NCBI RefSeq assembly: GCF_004798705.1
Contig: NZ_CP039290.1
Location: 4,092,001-4,156,000, forward strand
From: Arthrobacter sp. PAMC25564
GTDB taxonomy: Bacteria; Actinomycetota; Actinomycetes; Actinomycetales; Micrococcaceae
Direction of reading: 5' to 3'
Length of the DNA stretch: 64,000 bases
The notes under the pieces were generated by a model, which saw only the letters and a list, made by a program, of their open reading frames with translations, made no database searches and had not been told where the DNA came from. The position numbers were made by a program, and so were the translations under genes. This document shows, piece by piece, positions 52,984 to 63,874 of the stretch (positions within the stretch are counted from its first letter, which is position 1; every line of letters begins with the position of its first letter).

Positions 52984-53063
52984 ATCAGCTCTCCCGACTC
53001 AGTTTGCCGTGAGGCTTCTGGGTCTTCGTGGCCGTTCAACTCCGGGGAGCAGCGCGGAAATAA

Positions 53064-53092
53064 ACTCTACCACCACTTTGCCCTGCTGACAA
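53064..53092 (-). promoter_or_regulatory. rrn promoter P1
   Basis: Minus strand TTGTCA (53092-53087), 17-base spacer, TAGAGT (53069-53064). It lies just behind the glgB terminator. Confidence 0.65.
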
Positions 53093-53113
53093 AGCCGGCC
53101 TTTCTCGGATGCC

Positions 53114-53144
53114 AAAAAGCCCGGAATCACGGGGATTCCGGGCT
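53114..53144 (-). terminator. Intrinsic terminator after glgB
   Basis: Eleven-base arms AGCCCGGAATC and GATTCCGGGCT, five-base loop, followed on the minus strand by GGGCTTTTTGG. It separates the glg cluster from the rrn promoters. Confidence 0.85.
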
Positions 53145-53173
53145 CTTCGGCAGTCCGCCGCCTGACGGGCGGG

Positions 53174-56100
53174 CTAGCCCAGGGGCTTGAAGTACGCGGC
53201 GCCCAAGGGGGGCAGCGTGACCGTTAGTGTTGCCGGCTGACCGTCGAGGCCGCCGTCGGACGCGGTCAGGGTGCCGGTGTTCACAACACCCGAGCCGCCG
53301 TACTCGGCGGAGTCGGTGTTCAACACTTCCTTCCAGCCGCCCGCGGACGGAACGCCGAGGCGGTAGTCGGTGTGCGGGCCGCCGGAGAAGTTCACGGCGC
53401 ACACCAGGGGGCTCCCGGCGGCGTCGCGGCGGATGAAGGTGAGCACGTTCCGGTCCGAGTCTCCGCCGTTGATCCACTGGAACCCGTCAGGATCGTTGTC
53501 CCGCTCATACAGGGCCGGGGTCGAACCATAAAGCTCGTTCAGGTCCTTGGTCAGGAGTTGCACGCCGCGATGCGCCGGGATGTCGGCGAGCCACCAGTCC
53601 AGTCCGTGCTGTTCGGACCATTCCGCCTCCTGGCCGAACTCCGTGCCCATGAAGATCAACTGCTTGCCCGGATGCGCCCACTGATAGCCCAGGAATGCCC
53701 GCAGGTTCGCCAGTTGCTGCCAGCGGTCCCCCGGCATCTTGCGCAACATCGAGCCCTTGCCATGCACGACTTCGTCGTGGCTGATGGGCAGCAGGAAGTT
53801 CTCCGTGTAGGCGTAGATCATAGAGAACGTGATGGTGCCGTGGTGCCACCGGCGGTTGTATGGATCCTCGGCCATGTACTTGAGCGAGTCATGCATCCAG
53901 CCCATGTTCCATTTGATGCCGAAGCCCAGGCCGCCCTGGCTCGTCGGAGCCGTGACCCCCGGGAACGCGGTCGATTCCTCGGCGATCATGACGGCGCCGG
54001 GGTGGGTCTTGTAGACGGTGGCGTTGACCTCCTGAATGAAGGAGATCGCCTCGAGGTTTTCGCGTCCGCCGAAGCGGTTCGGCTGCCACTGCCCTTCCTC
54101 GCGTGAGTAGTCGAGATAGAGCATCGAGGCGACAGCGTCGACCCGCAGCCCGTCGATGTGGAATTCGTCGAGCCAGTAGAGCGCGTTGGCGACGAGGAAG
54201 TTCCGGACTTCACGGCGGCCGAAGTCGAAGATCAGCGTTCCCCAGTCCGGGTGCTCGCCGAGGTTCGGATCTGCGTGCTCGTACAGGGTTTCGCCGTCGA
54301 ACCTGGCCAGGGCCCACTCGTCCTTGGGGAAGTGCGCGGGAACCCAGTCCAGCAGCACACCGATGCCGGCCTGGTGGAGCTCATCCACGAGGTGCCGGAA
54401 TTCGTCCGGGTGCCCGAAGCGCGACGTCGGGGCAAAGTAGGAGGTGACCTGGTACCCCCAGGAGCCGCCGAAGGGGTGCTCGGCCACGGGCATGAATTCC
54501 ACGTGGGTGAACCCCAGCCACTTGACGTACTCCACCAGTTCCTTGGCCAGCTCGCGGTAGCCGAGGCCGACCCGCCACGAGCCGAGGTGGACCTCGTAGA
54601 CGCTCATGGGCGAGTTCTGCGGGTCCCGGGCGGCCCGGGCTTCCATCCACTCGGCATCCTTGAAGGCGTAGGAGGGCTCGACGACGCGGGACGCCGTCAG
54701 CGGCGGGATTTCGGTCCCGAACGCCAGCGGATCCGCCTTCTCCACCCAGTGACCGTGCCGGGACCTGATCTCGAACTTGTAGCACGCCCCTGCTGGAACC
54801 CCGGGAATGAAGAGTTCCCAGACACCGCTGGATCCCAGCGAACGCATGGAGTGCTGCCGGCCGTCCCAGCCGTTGAAGTCGCCCTTGACGCGGACAGCCT
54901 GGGCGTTCGGGGCCCACACTGCGAAGGACACGCCGTCGACGTCACCGAGTGAAGACTTGTAGTGCTGGACGTGCGCGCCGAGCACATCCCAGAGGCGTTC
55001 GTGGCGGCCTTCCCCGATCAGGTGCAGGTCCACCTCGCCCACGGTCGGGAGGTAGCGGTAGGGGTCGTCAGCCAGCTGCGGCTCGTGGTCCTTGTAGCTC
55101 ACTTCGAGGCGGTAGTCCGGCACATGGCCGTGCTCGAGGGGTTCCAGAACGGCCACCCACACACCGCCGGACTCATGGGTCATCGGGACCGTGCCGGCCG
55201 CGGTGACCACGGAAACGGCTTCAGCCAGGTGCTTGACCGCCCGGATGGTCACGTGGCCGTGGTCATCGAGGTGCGCGCCAAGGACCGAATGCGGCGCATG
55301 GTGCTCGCCGGACGCGACCCTTGCAAGGGTCTCCGCGTCCACGGGGAGCGGGGCGCCGGGCCGATCGATAGGTGTGGATCCTGTCATTTTGATACCTTCC
55401 GCTGCGGCTTCGGCTGGAACGCCGGAACCTGTACTGCTGAGGAGACGACGTGATGCGTTGACCGGGATGGATAGCCAGCCCGGCCTGTTCCGTAATTCGT
55501 AGATGACTTCATATAGTGCCTTGTCCAGCCACAATGCCGTGAAGAGCGGCGAGTCCCGGTCAATGATTCCGGGGGTGACTTCCGCGTAGCCGGCCAGGAA
55601 GGCCTCGGCGCAGTCGTCCGCCCACGAGGCCGGCACGACGGTGCCCGGGTGCTCCCGGACGGCCGCACCGGCAGCATAGTCGAAGGACCGCAGCATCCCG
55701 ACGACGTCGCGCAGCGGGACGTCGGGAAAATTACGTTCCGAGATGGGCCGGAGCGGTTCCCCCTCGAAGTCCAGGATGGCCCAGCGCCGCGCCTTCCCGG
55801 CGCCTCCCGGGACCTGGAGGATCTGGCCGAGGTGGAGATCGCCGTGGATGCGCTGCAAGGAGCCTGCGCTGCTGCCTTGAAGCCGCAACAGCAGCCTTTC
55901 CAGCGCGTCATCGTACGGCCCGACGGCGTTCCAGGCTTCTGCCCAGGACCGGCGCACGCGCTGGGCTACTCCGGCCGCGATGTCGCGGCCGGGAACCGCT
56001 TCGGCAGCGGTCCCGAGGGCCGCGGCCAGCCTGCGGTGCACCGTGGCGGTGGCCATGCCAAGCGCATGGGCCTCGGCGGTGAAATCGATGCCGTTGCTTG

Positions 56101-56869
56101 CCGCGTCCACGGCCAGCCGCCAGGCGTCGAGGCCGCCGGCCAGGAACTCGTGGGCTACTGCCAGTTCGCCGTGCGCGGGGCGGGTGCCGCCCGTCGCGTC
56201 GCCCGCGGGAGTATCCCATTCCCCGTTAACCCAGCCGAGGGTGGCCGGAACCTCCGAGGTGCGCCCGGCGGTCAGGGCTGCGCCGATTTCCACCTCCGGG
56301 TTCTGGCCCTCGGAGAGCACGCGGAAGAATTTCAGGATGGCGGCCGAACCGCCGTCGTCGACTATCACCGAGCTGTTCGACTGCTCGCCGGAGAGCACCC
56401 GCACCGTGCCGGTGGCGGAGGGCAGGCGGTAGCCGGACTCCACCAGGTGGCCGGCGGCGTTCCCCGACGGCGCGGTGCCGCCGCCGCGCATCAGGTCCAG
56501 CCACGCGGAGACGAAGGCGGGGTCGTGGACGCCGTCGTAGATCCAGCGGTGGTCGTCATCCCCGGTTTCCTCCGCGGCGCCGCCGCCACGGAGGCTTTCC
56601 CCGATCAGGGCCGACTCCGCACCGGCCAGGGGCGCGCGGCGGAAGCTGAGCGGGACCTGCACGACGTCGCTCCGGTTGCCGTCGGCCGTCGGATAGCGCA
56701 CCGCGAGGAGCAGCACCTCAAGCTCCGCCTCGCCGTGGCCGTCGTCCAGGCGAAGGGCGCCGGCCGGTTGGAAGGTGAACGCCGTGCTCTTGACCGGGAA
56801 CCAGCGCTGGCGCGGGAGCCACGCGCCCAGCAGTTCACGCAGGGCGGGGGTCAGGGTCGGTCGGCTCAT
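53174..56869 (-). CDS. glgB: Maltokinase-1,4-alpha-glucan branching enzyme fusion
   Basis: A 1,231-residue bifunctional protein. Residues about 1-490 are a maltokinase (Mak/Pep2): [18 protein letters not shown], then the catalytic loop [17 protein letters not shown] and metal motif [11 protein letters not shown], which phosphorylate maltose at C1. Residues about 510-1231 are a GH13 branching enzyme: CBM48 [20 protein letters not shown], then [20 protein letters not shown] (nucleophile Asp), [12 protein letters not shown] (acid Glu) and [17 protein letters not shown] second N-terminal CBM48-like unit (about 530-640) is also present. It starts one base after the treS stop and is last in glgE-treS-glgB. 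Confidence 0.95.
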   Translation of the reverse strand: MSRPTLTPALRELLGAWLPRQRWFPVKSTAFTFQPAGALRLDDGHGEAELEVLLLAVRYPTADGNRSDVVQVPLSFRRAPLAGAESALIGESLRGGGAAEETGDDDHRWIYDGVHDPAFVSAWLDLMRGGGTAPSGNAAGHLVESGYRLPSATGTVRVLSGEQSNSSVIVDDGGSAAILKFFRVLSEGQNPEVEIGAALTAGRTSEVPATLGWVNGEWDTPAGDATGGTRPAHGELAVAHEFLAGGLDAWRLAVDAASNGIDFTAEAHALGMATATVHRRLAAALGTAAEAVPGRDIAAGVAQRVRRSWAEAWNAVGPYDDALERLLLRLQGSSAGSLQRIHGDLHLGQILQVPGGAGKARRWAILDFEGEPLRPISERNFPDVPLRDVVGMLRSFDYAAGAAVREHPGTVVPASWADDCAEAFLAGYAEVTPGIIDRDSPLFTALWLDKALYEVIYELRNRPGWLSIPVNASRRLLSSTGSGVPAEAAAEGIKMTGSTPIDRPGAPLPVDAETLARVASGEHHAPHSVLGAHLDDHGHVTIRAVKHLAEAVSVVTAAGTVPMTHESGGVWVAVLEPLEHGHVPDYRLEVSYKDHEPQLADDPYRYLPTVGEVDLHLIGEGRHERLWDVLGAHVQHYKSSLGDVDGVSFAVWAPNAQAVRVKGDFNGWDGRQHSMRSLGSSGVWELFIPGVPAGACYKFEIRSRHGHWVEKADPLAFGTEIPPLTASRVVEPSYAFKDAEWMEARAARDPQNSPMSVYEVHLGSWRVGLGYRELAKELVEYVKWLGFTHVEFMPVAEHPFGGSWGYQVTSYFAPTSRFGHPDEFRHLVDELHQAGIGVLLDWVPAHFPKDEWALARFDGETLYEHADPNLGEHPDWGTLIFDFGRREVRNFLVANALYWLDEFHIDGLRVDAVASMLYLDYSREEGQWQPNRFGGRENLEAISFIQEVNATVYKTHPGAVMIAEESTAFPGVTAPTSQGGLGFGIKWNMGWMHDSLKYMAEDPYNRRWHHGTITFSMIYAYTENFLLPISHDEVVHGKGSMLRKMPGDRWQQLANLRAFLGYQWAHPGKQLIFMGTEFGQEAEWSEQHGLDWWLADIPAHRGVQLLTKDLNELYGSTPALYERDNDPDGFQWINGGDSDRNVLTFIRRDAAGSPLVCAVNFSGGPHTDYRLGVPSAGGWKEVLNTDSAEYGGSGVVNTGTLTASDGGLDGQPATLTVTLPPLGAAYFKPLG

Positions 56870-56870
56870 G

Positions 56871-58667
56871 TCAGCCTTCGAGGGAAAGGATCGGCATCGC
56901 CTGGGTGAAGGGGGACGCCGGGTTGGAGGAGGACGAGCGGATCCGGAGCCAGAAGAAGTCGTGGCTGCCCAGGGTCAGTGTCAGGGTTCCGTCCTCGCCG
57001 ATGGCCGGGAACGCCTGGCCGCCGAACACATCCCTGAGGCCCCGCCCGGAGTATTTCGGCACCCGCAGGGTCGTGGCCACCGGGTGCTGGGACAGATTGA
57101 AAACGCACAGGATGGTTTCGCTGTCCTCGCCGGCCGCGTTGCCTTCCGGAAGTTCGCGCAGGTAGGCGAGGACGACGTCGTGATCGGCCTCGACGTGCTT
57201 GAAGCCGCCGAGCCCGAAGGCGGGGTGGTTCTTCCGGACGCTGAGGATCTGCCGGGTCCAGCGCAGCAGCGAACCCGAATGGGCAGCCTCCGCCTCCACG
57301 TTGGCCATGCTGTAGTTGTAGACCAGCGACTGGATCACGGGAAGGTACAGCTTGCCGGGGTCCGCGTTGGAGAACCCGGCGTTGCGGTCCGGGTTCCACT
57401 GCATCGGGGTGCGGACGGCGTCGCGGTCTTCCAGCCAGATGTTGTCCCCCATGCCGATCTCGTCCCCGTAGTACAGGAACGGACTTCCGGGCAGGGACAG
57501 CAGCAGGGCGTTGATGAGTTCGATTTCCGAGCGGGAGTTATCCAGCAGCGGGGCGAGCCGGCGTCGGATGCCGATGTTGGCGCGCATGCGCGGATCCGGC
57601 GCGTACCAGCCGAGCATCGCCGCACGCTCGTCCGCCGTGACCATTTCCAGCGTCAGCTCGTCGTGGTTGCGCAGGAAGGTGCCCCATTGTGCGCCTTCGG
57701 GGATGTCCGGGGTGTCCTTCATCGTCTCGATGATGGGGGCGGCCTTCTGGTCCCGCAGCGCATAGTACAGGCGCGGCATGATCGGGAAGTGGAAGGCCAT
57801 ATGGCATTCCGGTTCCTCTTCGGTGCCGAAGTATTCCACCACCTCAGCGGGCGGCTGGTTGGCCTCGGCAATGATCACGCGGCCCGGGTAGCTGTCGTCG
57901 ACCATCTTGCGCAGCTTGCGCAGGAACTCGTGGGTCTGTGGCAGGTTCTCGCAGTTGGTGCCCTCTTCTTCGAAGAGGTACGGAATGGCGTCGGCGCGGA
58001 AGCCGTCGATGCCCTGGTCCAGCCAGAACCGCACGACGTCGAACAGCGCGTCGATGACCTTGGGGTTTTCAAAGTTGAGGTCCGGCTGATGGCTGAAGAA
58101 GCGGTGCCAGAAGAACTGGCGGCGGATCGGGTCGAAGGTCCAGTTGGATTCCTCCGTGTCCACGAAGATGATGCGGGCGTCCTGGTACTTCTCATCCGTG
58201 TCGCTCCACACATAGAAGTCGCCGAAGGGTCCGTCCGGGTCGCGCCGCGATTCCTGGAACCAGGGATGCTGGTCCGAGGTGTGGTTCAGCGGAAGGTCGA
58301 TGATGACGCGCACGCCGCGGGCATGGGCCTCCGCCACGAGCCGCTTGAAATCGCTGATGGTTCCGAACTCGTCCAGCACGGAGTTGTAGTCCGAGATGTC
58401 GTAGCCGCCGTCGCGGAGCGGGGACTGGAAGAACGGCGGCAGCCAGAGGCAGTCCACGCCCAGCCACTGCAGATAGTCCAGCTTGTCGATGAGCCCGTGG
58501 AAATCACCCGAGCCGTCACCGTTTCCATCGGCAAAGCCCCGGACCAGCACCTCGTAGAACACCGCCTTCCGGTACCACAACGGGTCATGCTGGAGGCCCG
58601 GCGCATTCAGTTCAAAGCTCGCCTTCGGGCTGAAGTGCTGGCTGGGGTTCTGCGGGCTGAAACTCAT
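56871..58667 (-). CDS. treS: Trehalose synthase / maltose glucosyltransferase
   Basis: GH13 enzyme interconverting trehalose and maltose; 598 residues. It opens [20 protein letters not shown] and carries the GH13 conserved regions [31 protein letters not shown] (nucleophile Asp), [10 protein letters not shown] (Glu acid) and [13 protein letters not shown]. No maltokinase domain is attached at its C-terminus, as that activity sits in the adjacent GlgB fusion. ATG 58667 follows GGAGG, which includes the stop codon region of glgE. Cytosolic. Confidence 0.95.
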   Translation of the reverse strand: MSFSPQNPSQHFSPKASFELNAPGLQHDPLWYRKAVFYEVLVRGFADGNGDGSGDFHGLIDKLDYLQWLGVDCLWLPPFFQSPLRDGGYDISDYNSVLDEFGTISDFKRLVAEAHARGVRVIIDLPLNHTSDQHPWFQESRRDPDGPFGDFYVWSDTDEKYQDARIIFVDTEESNWTFDPIRRQFFWHRFFSHQPDLNFENPKVIDALFDVVRFWLDQGIDGFRADAIPYLFEEEGTNCENLPQTHEFLRKLRKMVDDSYPGRVIIAEANQPPAEVVEYFGTEEEPECHMAFHFPIMPRLYYALRDQKAAPIIETMKDTPDIPEGAQWGTFLRNHDELTLEMVTADERAAMLGWYAPDPRMRANIGIRRRLAPLLDNSRSEIELINALLLSLPGSPFLYYGDEIGMGDNIWLEDRDAVRTPMQWNPDRNAGFSNADPGKLYLPVIQSLVYNYSMANVEAEAAHSGSLLRWTRQILSVRKNHPAFGLGGFKHVEADHDVVLAYLRELPEGNAAGEDSETILCVFNLSQHPVATTLRVPKYSGRGLRDVFGGQAFPAIGEDGTLTLTLGSHDFFWLRIRSSSSNPASPFTQAMPILSLEG

Positions 58668-58672
58668 TGGCG

Positions 58673-60745
58673 CTACCTCCGGATGCTCAGAATGTGTGCG
58701 GGCTCGACGTGCGCATCCAATCGGACGTAGTTGTACTCCCCCCACTCCCAGCTCTCGCCGGTCAACAGATCATCCACCATAAAGCCGCCATTGTGCGTCA
58801 GGTTGTCCGGGTCCAGCTCCAGCGCCTCAAGATCCAGCGAGACGGTGCTCTCGCGGATGCCGTGCGGATCGACGTTGACGACGATGATCAGGGTGTCCTT
58901 CGTGCCGTCCGGCAGGGTCTTGTGCTTGGAGTACACGATGGTGGCGTTGTCGGTGCTCTGGTGCACCGTCAGGTTCTGCAGGTCCCCCAGCGCAGGGTGG
59001 GCGTGGCGGATGGCGTTGAGCCTGGTCAGGTAGGGGGCCAGCGTGCGGCCGGATTCTGCCGCCGCGTCCCAGTCCCTGGCCTTGTACTCGAACTTTTCGT
59101 TGTCGATATACTCCTCGGCCCCCGGGCGGGCCACGTGTTCGTACAGTTCATAACCGGCGTAGACGCCCCAGATCGGGCTCGCGGTTGCGGCCAGCGCGGC
59201 ACGGATCCTGAACGCGGCCGGACCGCCGAACTGCAGGAATTCGGTGAGGATGTCCGGGGTGTTGACAAAGAAGTTCGGCCGGAAATACGCCGGGGATTCG
59301 TGGCTGACTACCTGGAAATACTCCTCCAGCTCCTCCTTGGTGTTCCGCCAGGTGAAGTAGGTGTAGGACTGCTGGAAGCCCGCCCGGCCCAGCGCGTGCA
59401 TCATGGCCGGGCGGGTGAACGCCTCGGCGAGGAAGACGACGTCGGGGTGCTTCTTGTTGACCTTGGCGATCAGCCATTCCCAGAACCACACCGGTTTGGT
59501 GTGCGGGTTGTCCACGCGGAAGATCTTGACCCCGTGGCTGACCCAGAGCAGCACGATCCGGAGGATCTCCTTGGACAGTCCCTCGGGATCGTTGTCGAAG
59601 TTGAGCGGGAAGATGTCCTGGTATTTCTTCGGCGGGTTCTCGGCGTAGGCGATACTGCCGTCCACGCGGGTGGTGAACCACTCCGGGTGGCTTTGGACCC
59701 AGGGGTGGTCCGGGGCCGCCTGCAGCGCCAGGTCGAGGGCGACTTCCAGTCCCAACCCGTTGGCGCGGGCCACGAAGGCGTCGAAGTCCTCGAAGGTCCC
59801 AAGGTCCGGGTGGATGGCGTCGTGCCCGCCTTCCTTGGCACCGATGGCCCAGGGTGAGCCGGGATCATGCGGCCCCGCCAGCAGCGTGTTGTTCGGGCCC
59901 TTCCGGTGCTGGATGCCGATCGGGTGGATCGGCGGCATGTAGATGATGTCGAAGCCCATACCGGCGACGGCCTCGAGGCGTTTGGCCGCGGTGCGGAAAT
60001 TTCCGGAAGTCCATTCCCCGGTTTCGTGGTTGCGGACGGCACCCTCGGAGCGCGGGAAGAATTCATACCAGGCGCCGCGGCCGGCGAGGTCCCGTTCCAC
60101 CTGCAGCGGGTAAGGCTCGGAGACGGTCACCAGTTCCCGGATCGGCTGGCGTTCGACGACGGCGGCCACCTCGGCGCTGAATCCGGCGGCGAGGCGTTCT
60201 TCAGGCGTCAGGGACGGATCGGACAGGACAACGACGGCCATCCGCAGGGTCCGCCGGTCCGAAGACGGACGGGCGGGGTCCTCGGATGCTTCGGACAGCA
60301 GGGCGGCGCCCTCCGCGAGCATCAGTTCGACGTCGATGCCCGCTTCCACCTTCACCTCGGCGTTGTGGTGCCACGTGCCGTACCGGTCATGCCAGGCCTC
60401 GATGACGAAGGACCAGTTGCCGGTGGCGGACGGCGTCAGGAGCCCTTCCCACCGGTCAGTGCCCTGCCCTCGCGGACCCCGGGGCGGTGCGAGCCGGACA
60501 CGCTGGCGCTCCTTTCCGCGGGGATCGCGGAGAACCGCGCTGACCCCGAGCCGGTCATGGCCCTCACGGAAGACGGTGGCGCCCACCACGAGGCTTTCTC
60601 CCACGACTGCCTTGGCAGGGAATTTCCCGCCTTCGACAGCGGGCTGTACGGCCGTGATCGGAAAACGGCCAAATCGAAGGCCATCCGTGATCAGGGCCTT
60701 CGGCTTTTGCTTGGACACGGCACTGGTTCGCGAGTTAGTCGTCAC
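58673..60745 (-). CDS. glgE: Alpha-1,4-glucan:maltose-1-phosphate maltosyltransferase
   Basis: GH13_3 enzyme that extends alpha-1,4-glucan from maltose 1-phosphate; 690 residues. The N-terminal beta domain ([20 protein letters not shown]) is followed by the catalytic barrel with [37 protein letters not shown] (nucleophile Asp) and [14 protein letters not shown] (general acid Glu). It ends ITVHQ-type beta domain residues and AHILSIRR. It starts at GTG 60745 and is the first gene of the minus-strand glgE-treS-glgB operon. It shares a 150-base divergent promoter region with glgP. Confidence 0.95.
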   Translation of the reverse strand: MTTNSRTSAVSKQKPKALITDGLRFGRFPITAVQPAVEGGKFPAKAVVGESLVVGATVFREGHDRLGVSAVLRDPRGKERQRVRLAPPRGPRGQGTDRWEGLLTPSATGNWSFVIEAWHDRYGTWHHNAEVKVEAGIDVELMLAEGAALLSEASEDPARPSSDRRTLRMAVVVLSDPSLTPEERLAAGFSAEVAAVVERQPIRELVTVSEPYPLQVERDLAGRGAWYEFFPRSEGAVRNHETGEWTSGNFRTAAKRLEAVAGMGFDIIYMPPIHPIGIQHRKGPNNTLLAGPHDPGSPWAIGAKEGGHDAIHPDLGTFEDFDAFVARANGLGLEVALDLALQAAPDHPWVQSHPEWFTTRVDGSIAYAENPPKKYQDIFPLNFDNDPEGLSKEILRIVLLWVSHGVKIFRVDNPHTKPVWFWEWLIAKVNKKHPDVVFLAEAFTRPAMMHALGRAGFQQSYTYFTWRNTKEELEEYFQVVSHESPAYFRPNFFVNTPDILTEFLQFGGPAAFRIRAALAATASPIWGVYAGYELYEHVARPGAEEYIDNEKFEYKARDWDAAAESGRTLAPYLTRLNAIRHAHPALGDLQNLTVHQSTDNATIVYSKHKTLPDGTKDTLIIVVNVDPHGIRESTVSLDLEALELDPDNLTHNGGFMVDDLLTGESWEWGEYNYVRLDAHVEPAHILSIRR

Positions 60746-60896
60746 AGCCTCGACGTTATCTAGAAATCGGCCAGATTGCTAAGGATGCGAACGTGTTCCG
60801 GCGGTTTCCGGATTTTTCCGGATGGCTATCCGTCATTTACCGGAAAGAATCCTAAAGCAGTTCCGAGGCTCACACTTGTCCGTTAGTGTTTCGCTG

Positions 60897-63515
60897 GTGA
60901 AGGCAATCCGCAGATTTACCGTCCGAACCGTACTCCCGGAATCGATCCGGCCGCTGGCCCGGCTCGCCACCAACCTCCGGTGGTCCTGGCACCGGCCCAC
61001 CAGGGAGCTCTTCAAGGGGCTCAACCCCCAGATCTGGGCTGAGAGCGCCCATGACCCGGTGACGTTCCTGGGGCTGGTCAGCAGGGAAGAGCTGCAGCGT
61101 CTCGCGGCAGACCTTGACGTCGTGCGCCGCGTCCACGCGGCGGCCGACGACCTGGACAGGTACCTCGAGCAGCCGCGCTGGTACCAGAGCCTTGGCGAGG
61201 CCGCGCCGTCCTGCATCGCTTACTTCTCCCCCGAATTCGGCATCACCGAAGTCCTGCCCCAGTACTCGGGCGGCCTGGGCATCCTCGCCGGAGACCATCT
61301 GAAGGCGGCCTCCGACCTCGGCGTTCCGCTGATCGGGGTCGGCCTCCTCTACCAGGCCGGCTATTTCAAGCAGTCCCTTTCCCGCGACGCCTGGCAGCAG
61401 GAGACATACCCGGTCCTCGACCCCGACGGCCTGCCTCTGACCCTGCTGCGCGAGGCCTCCCCGGACGGCAACGGCAAGCCCGTCCAAATCTCGCTGCCCC
61501 TGCCCAACGGGCGCCGGCTGCTGGCGCACGTGTGGCGGGCCGACGTCGGGCGTGTCCCGCTCCTGTTGCTGGACTCCAACGTGCCGGGCAACGACGACGC
61601 CGCGCGCGGCATCACCGACCGCCTGTACGGCGGCGGCGGTGACCACCGGCTCCAGCAGGAACTCCTGCTGGGCATGGGCGGGGTGAAAGCCCTCCGGGCA
61701 TTCCAGAAGCTCACCGGCAACCCCGCCCCCGAGGTTTTCCACACCAACGAGGGCCACGCCGGTTTCCTGGGCGTCGAGCGGATCCAGGAGCTGATGTCCG
61801 GGGCTGACCCCTTGAGCTGGGATGAAGCGCTGGCCGCCGGACGGGCGTCCACCGTGTTCACGACCCACACGCCGGTCCCGGCCGGGATCGACCGTTTTGA
61901 GACCTCGCAGATCCAGCACTTCTTCGACGCCGGGCTGGCTCCGGATGTTCCGGTCGCAAAGATCCTGGACCTGGGCCGGGAAGACTACGCGGACGGCAAT
62001 CCCTTCGTTTTCAACATGGCGGTCATGGGCCTGCGGCTGGCCCAGCGGGCCAACGGCGTCGCCAAGCTGCACGGCGTCGTATCCCGCGGGATGTTCTCGG
62101 CCCTCTGGCCGGGATTCGACCATTCCGAGGTGCCGATAACTTCCGTCACCAACGGCGTGCACGTTCCGACCTGGGTCGACCCGCGCGTCTCGCAGCTCGC
62201 CCGGGACCAGTTCGGCTCCGATGCGGAGTCGCAGGGCCGCTGGGACCTGGCCTACAACGTCAGCGACGAAGACGTCTGGGCGATGCGCCGCGAAATGCGC
62301 GTATCCCTGGTCGAGGATGTCAGGCGCCGGCTCCGGGCGTCCTGGAAGAAGCGCGGCGCGGCCGACGCCGAGCTTGCCTGGACGGACTCCGTGCTGGATC
62401 CGGACATCATGACCATCGGCTTTGCCCGGCGCGTGCCGACCTACAAGCGGCTCACCCTGATGCTCCGCGAACCCGAACGCCTCAAGGCCTTGCTGCTGCA
62501 CAAGACCCATCCGATCCAGCTGGTGATCGCGGGGAAGTCGCACCCGGCCGATGACGCGGGCAAGAAGATGATCCAGGACCTGGTCCGGTTCACCGACGAC
62601 CCCGCAGTGCGCCACCGGATTGCGTTCCTGCCGAACTACGACATCGCGATGGCCCGGACGCTGTTCCCCGGCTGCGATGTGTGGCTCAACAACCCGTTGC
62701 GTCCGCTCGAGGCCTGCGGAACGTCCGGCATGAAGGCCGCCCTGAACGGTTCGCTGAACCTCTCGGTCCTGGACGGCTGGTGGGATGAGATGTACGACGG
62801 CGAGAATGGCTGGGCGATTCCGACTGCCAACAACGACGCGTCCCCCGAGGAACGGGACGATATCGAGGCGGCAGCGCTCTACGAACTCCTCGAAACCCAG
62901 GTGTCACCCCGGTTCTACGGGCTGACGGTCTCCGACGCGGCCGGGGCGGCCGGTCCCTCGCAGTCCGAAGCGCAGAAGGTCCCCACCCACTGGGTATCGA
63001 TGATCAAGCACACCATGTCGCATCTGGGCCCTGCCGTCTCCGCGGAACGGATGCTCAAGGACTACGTCAACGTCCTCTACCGGCCAGCGGCCGAAGCCGG
63101 ACGCCGCGCCGTCGCGGAAAACTACGCCCAGGCGAAGACCCTTGCCGGCTGGATCTCACGGGTCCGGGCCGCCTGGCCGCAGATCCAGGTGGAGCATGTG
63201 GACTCCGTGGGTGTCTCCGAAGACCCGCAGATCGGCGATCTCCTCCAGGTGAACGCCTATGTGGACCTGAAGGACCTTTCCCCGGACGATGTCTTCGTTG
63301 AGGTCGCCTATGGCCGCGCCGAGGACAGCGACGAACTGGCGGACGTCACGGTGGCCGAGCTGAAGTCCGCCGAGAGTCTCGGCAAGGGCCGCCACCTCTT
63401 CAGCGGCACCCTCGTGATCGACCGTTCCGGATCGTTCGGCTACACGGTCCGTGTGCTCCCCAAGCACGAGGCCCTCGCGTCGAAGGCCGAGCTTGGCCTG
63501 ATCGTCAACGCCTAG
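60897..63515 (+). CDS. glgP: Alpha-glucan (glycogen/maltodextrin) phosphorylase
   Basis: PLP enzyme releasing glucose 1-phosphate from alpha-glucan ends; 872 residues from GTG 60897 (KAIRRFTVRTVLPESI). It belongs to the Thermotoga-like second group. Motifs: AYFSPEFGITEVLPQYSGG, LGILAGDHLKAASDLG, VFHTNEGHAGFLGVERI, and the PLP/substrate block LEACGTSGMKAALNGSLN. The longer frame from 60822 is not favoured because homologues I recall begin at this point. It is divergent from glgE, so synthesis and breakdown genes are controlled from one region. Its stop overlaps the barstar stop. Confidence 0.95.
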   Translation: MKAIRRFTVRTVLPESIRPLARLATNLRWSWHRPTRELFKGLNPQIWAESAHDPVTFLGLVSREELQRLAADLDVVRRVHAAADDLDRYLEQPRWYQSLGEAAPSCIAYFSPEFGITEVLPQYSGGLGILAGDHLKAASDLGVPLIGVGLLYQAGYFKQSLSRDAWQQETYPVLDPDGLPLTLLREASPDGNGKPVQISLPLPNGRRLLAHVWRADVGRVPLLLLDSNVPGNDDAARGITDRLYGGGGDHRLQQELLLGMGGVKALRAFQKLTGNPAPEVFHTNEGHAGFLGVERIQELMSGADPLSWDEALAAGRASTVFTTHTPVPAGIDRFETSQIQHFFDAGLAPDVPVAKILDLGREDYADGNPFVFNMAVMGLRLAQRANGVAKLHGVVSRGMFSALWPGFDHSEVPITSVTNGVHVPTWVDPRVSQLARDQFGSDAESQGRWDLAYNVSDEDVWAMRREMRVSLVEDVRRRLRASWKKRGAADAELAWTDSVLDPDIMTIGFARRVPTYKRLTLMLREPERLKALLLHKTHPIQLVIAGKSHPADDAGKKMIQDLVRFTDDPAVRHRIAFLPNYDIAMARTLFPGCDVWLNNPLRPLEACGTSGMKAALNGSLNLSVLDGWWDEMYDGENGWAIPTANNDASPEERDDIEAAALYELLETQVSPRFYGLTVSDAAGAAGPSQSEAQKVPTHWVSMIKHTMSHLGPAVSAERMLKDYVNVLYRPAAEAGRRAVAENYAQAKTLAGWISRVRAAWPQIQVEHVDSVGVSEDPQIGDLLQVNAYVDLKDLSPDDVFVEVAYGRAEDSDELADVTVAELKSAESLGKGRHLFSGTLVIDRSGSFGYTVRVLPKHEALASKAELGLIVNA

Positions 63516-63868
63516 AGGCAGACGGCGATGACGGCCAGGTTCTTCCCGGCATAGCGTTCGGCGTCCTGCAGGATCTCGCAGATGACGCCGAAGGAGCGGT
63601 CTGCCCGGAAGACGGCAGGCACCTGCCAGATGAAGGTGATCGGGGCCTGGCCGTCATCCGTGACGGAATCCGCGAAGTCGTGCAGCGAGTCGTTGAGGGC
63701 ATCGAGGTTGACCCCATAATGCTCCGGGAACTGCAGGGTCTCGCCGAACGCCTTCAGGACGGCCTTCTTGGTGTCCGCGGCCGGGATCACAACGGTGCGG
63801 CGGCCGGCGTCGCCGATCTGGTCCTTCAGCTCTTCGAGGGTCCAGGTGTCTGCCGAGTAGATCTTCAT
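63512..63868 (-). CDS. Barstar-family ribonuclease inhibitor
   Basis: A 118-residue cytosolic inhibitor of barnase-type RNase. The fold begins MKIYSADTWTLEELKDQIGD. The family core is FGETLQFPEHYGVNLDALND, then LHDFADS, the helix that plugs the RNase active site (Asp in NLDAL). Its length is a little above that of barstar (about 90). It starts at ATG 63868, six bases behind the RNase gene stop, with AAGGAA between, so toxin and inhibitor are translated together. Its last bases overlap the glgP stop head to head. Confidence 0.92.
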   Translation of the reverse strand: MKIYSADTWTLEELKDQIGDAGRRTVVIPAADTKKAVLKAFGETLQFPEHYGVNLDALNDSLHDFADSVTDDGQAPITFIWQVPAVFRADRSFGVICEILQDAERYAGKNLAVIAVCL

Positions 63869-63874
63869 GGTTCC

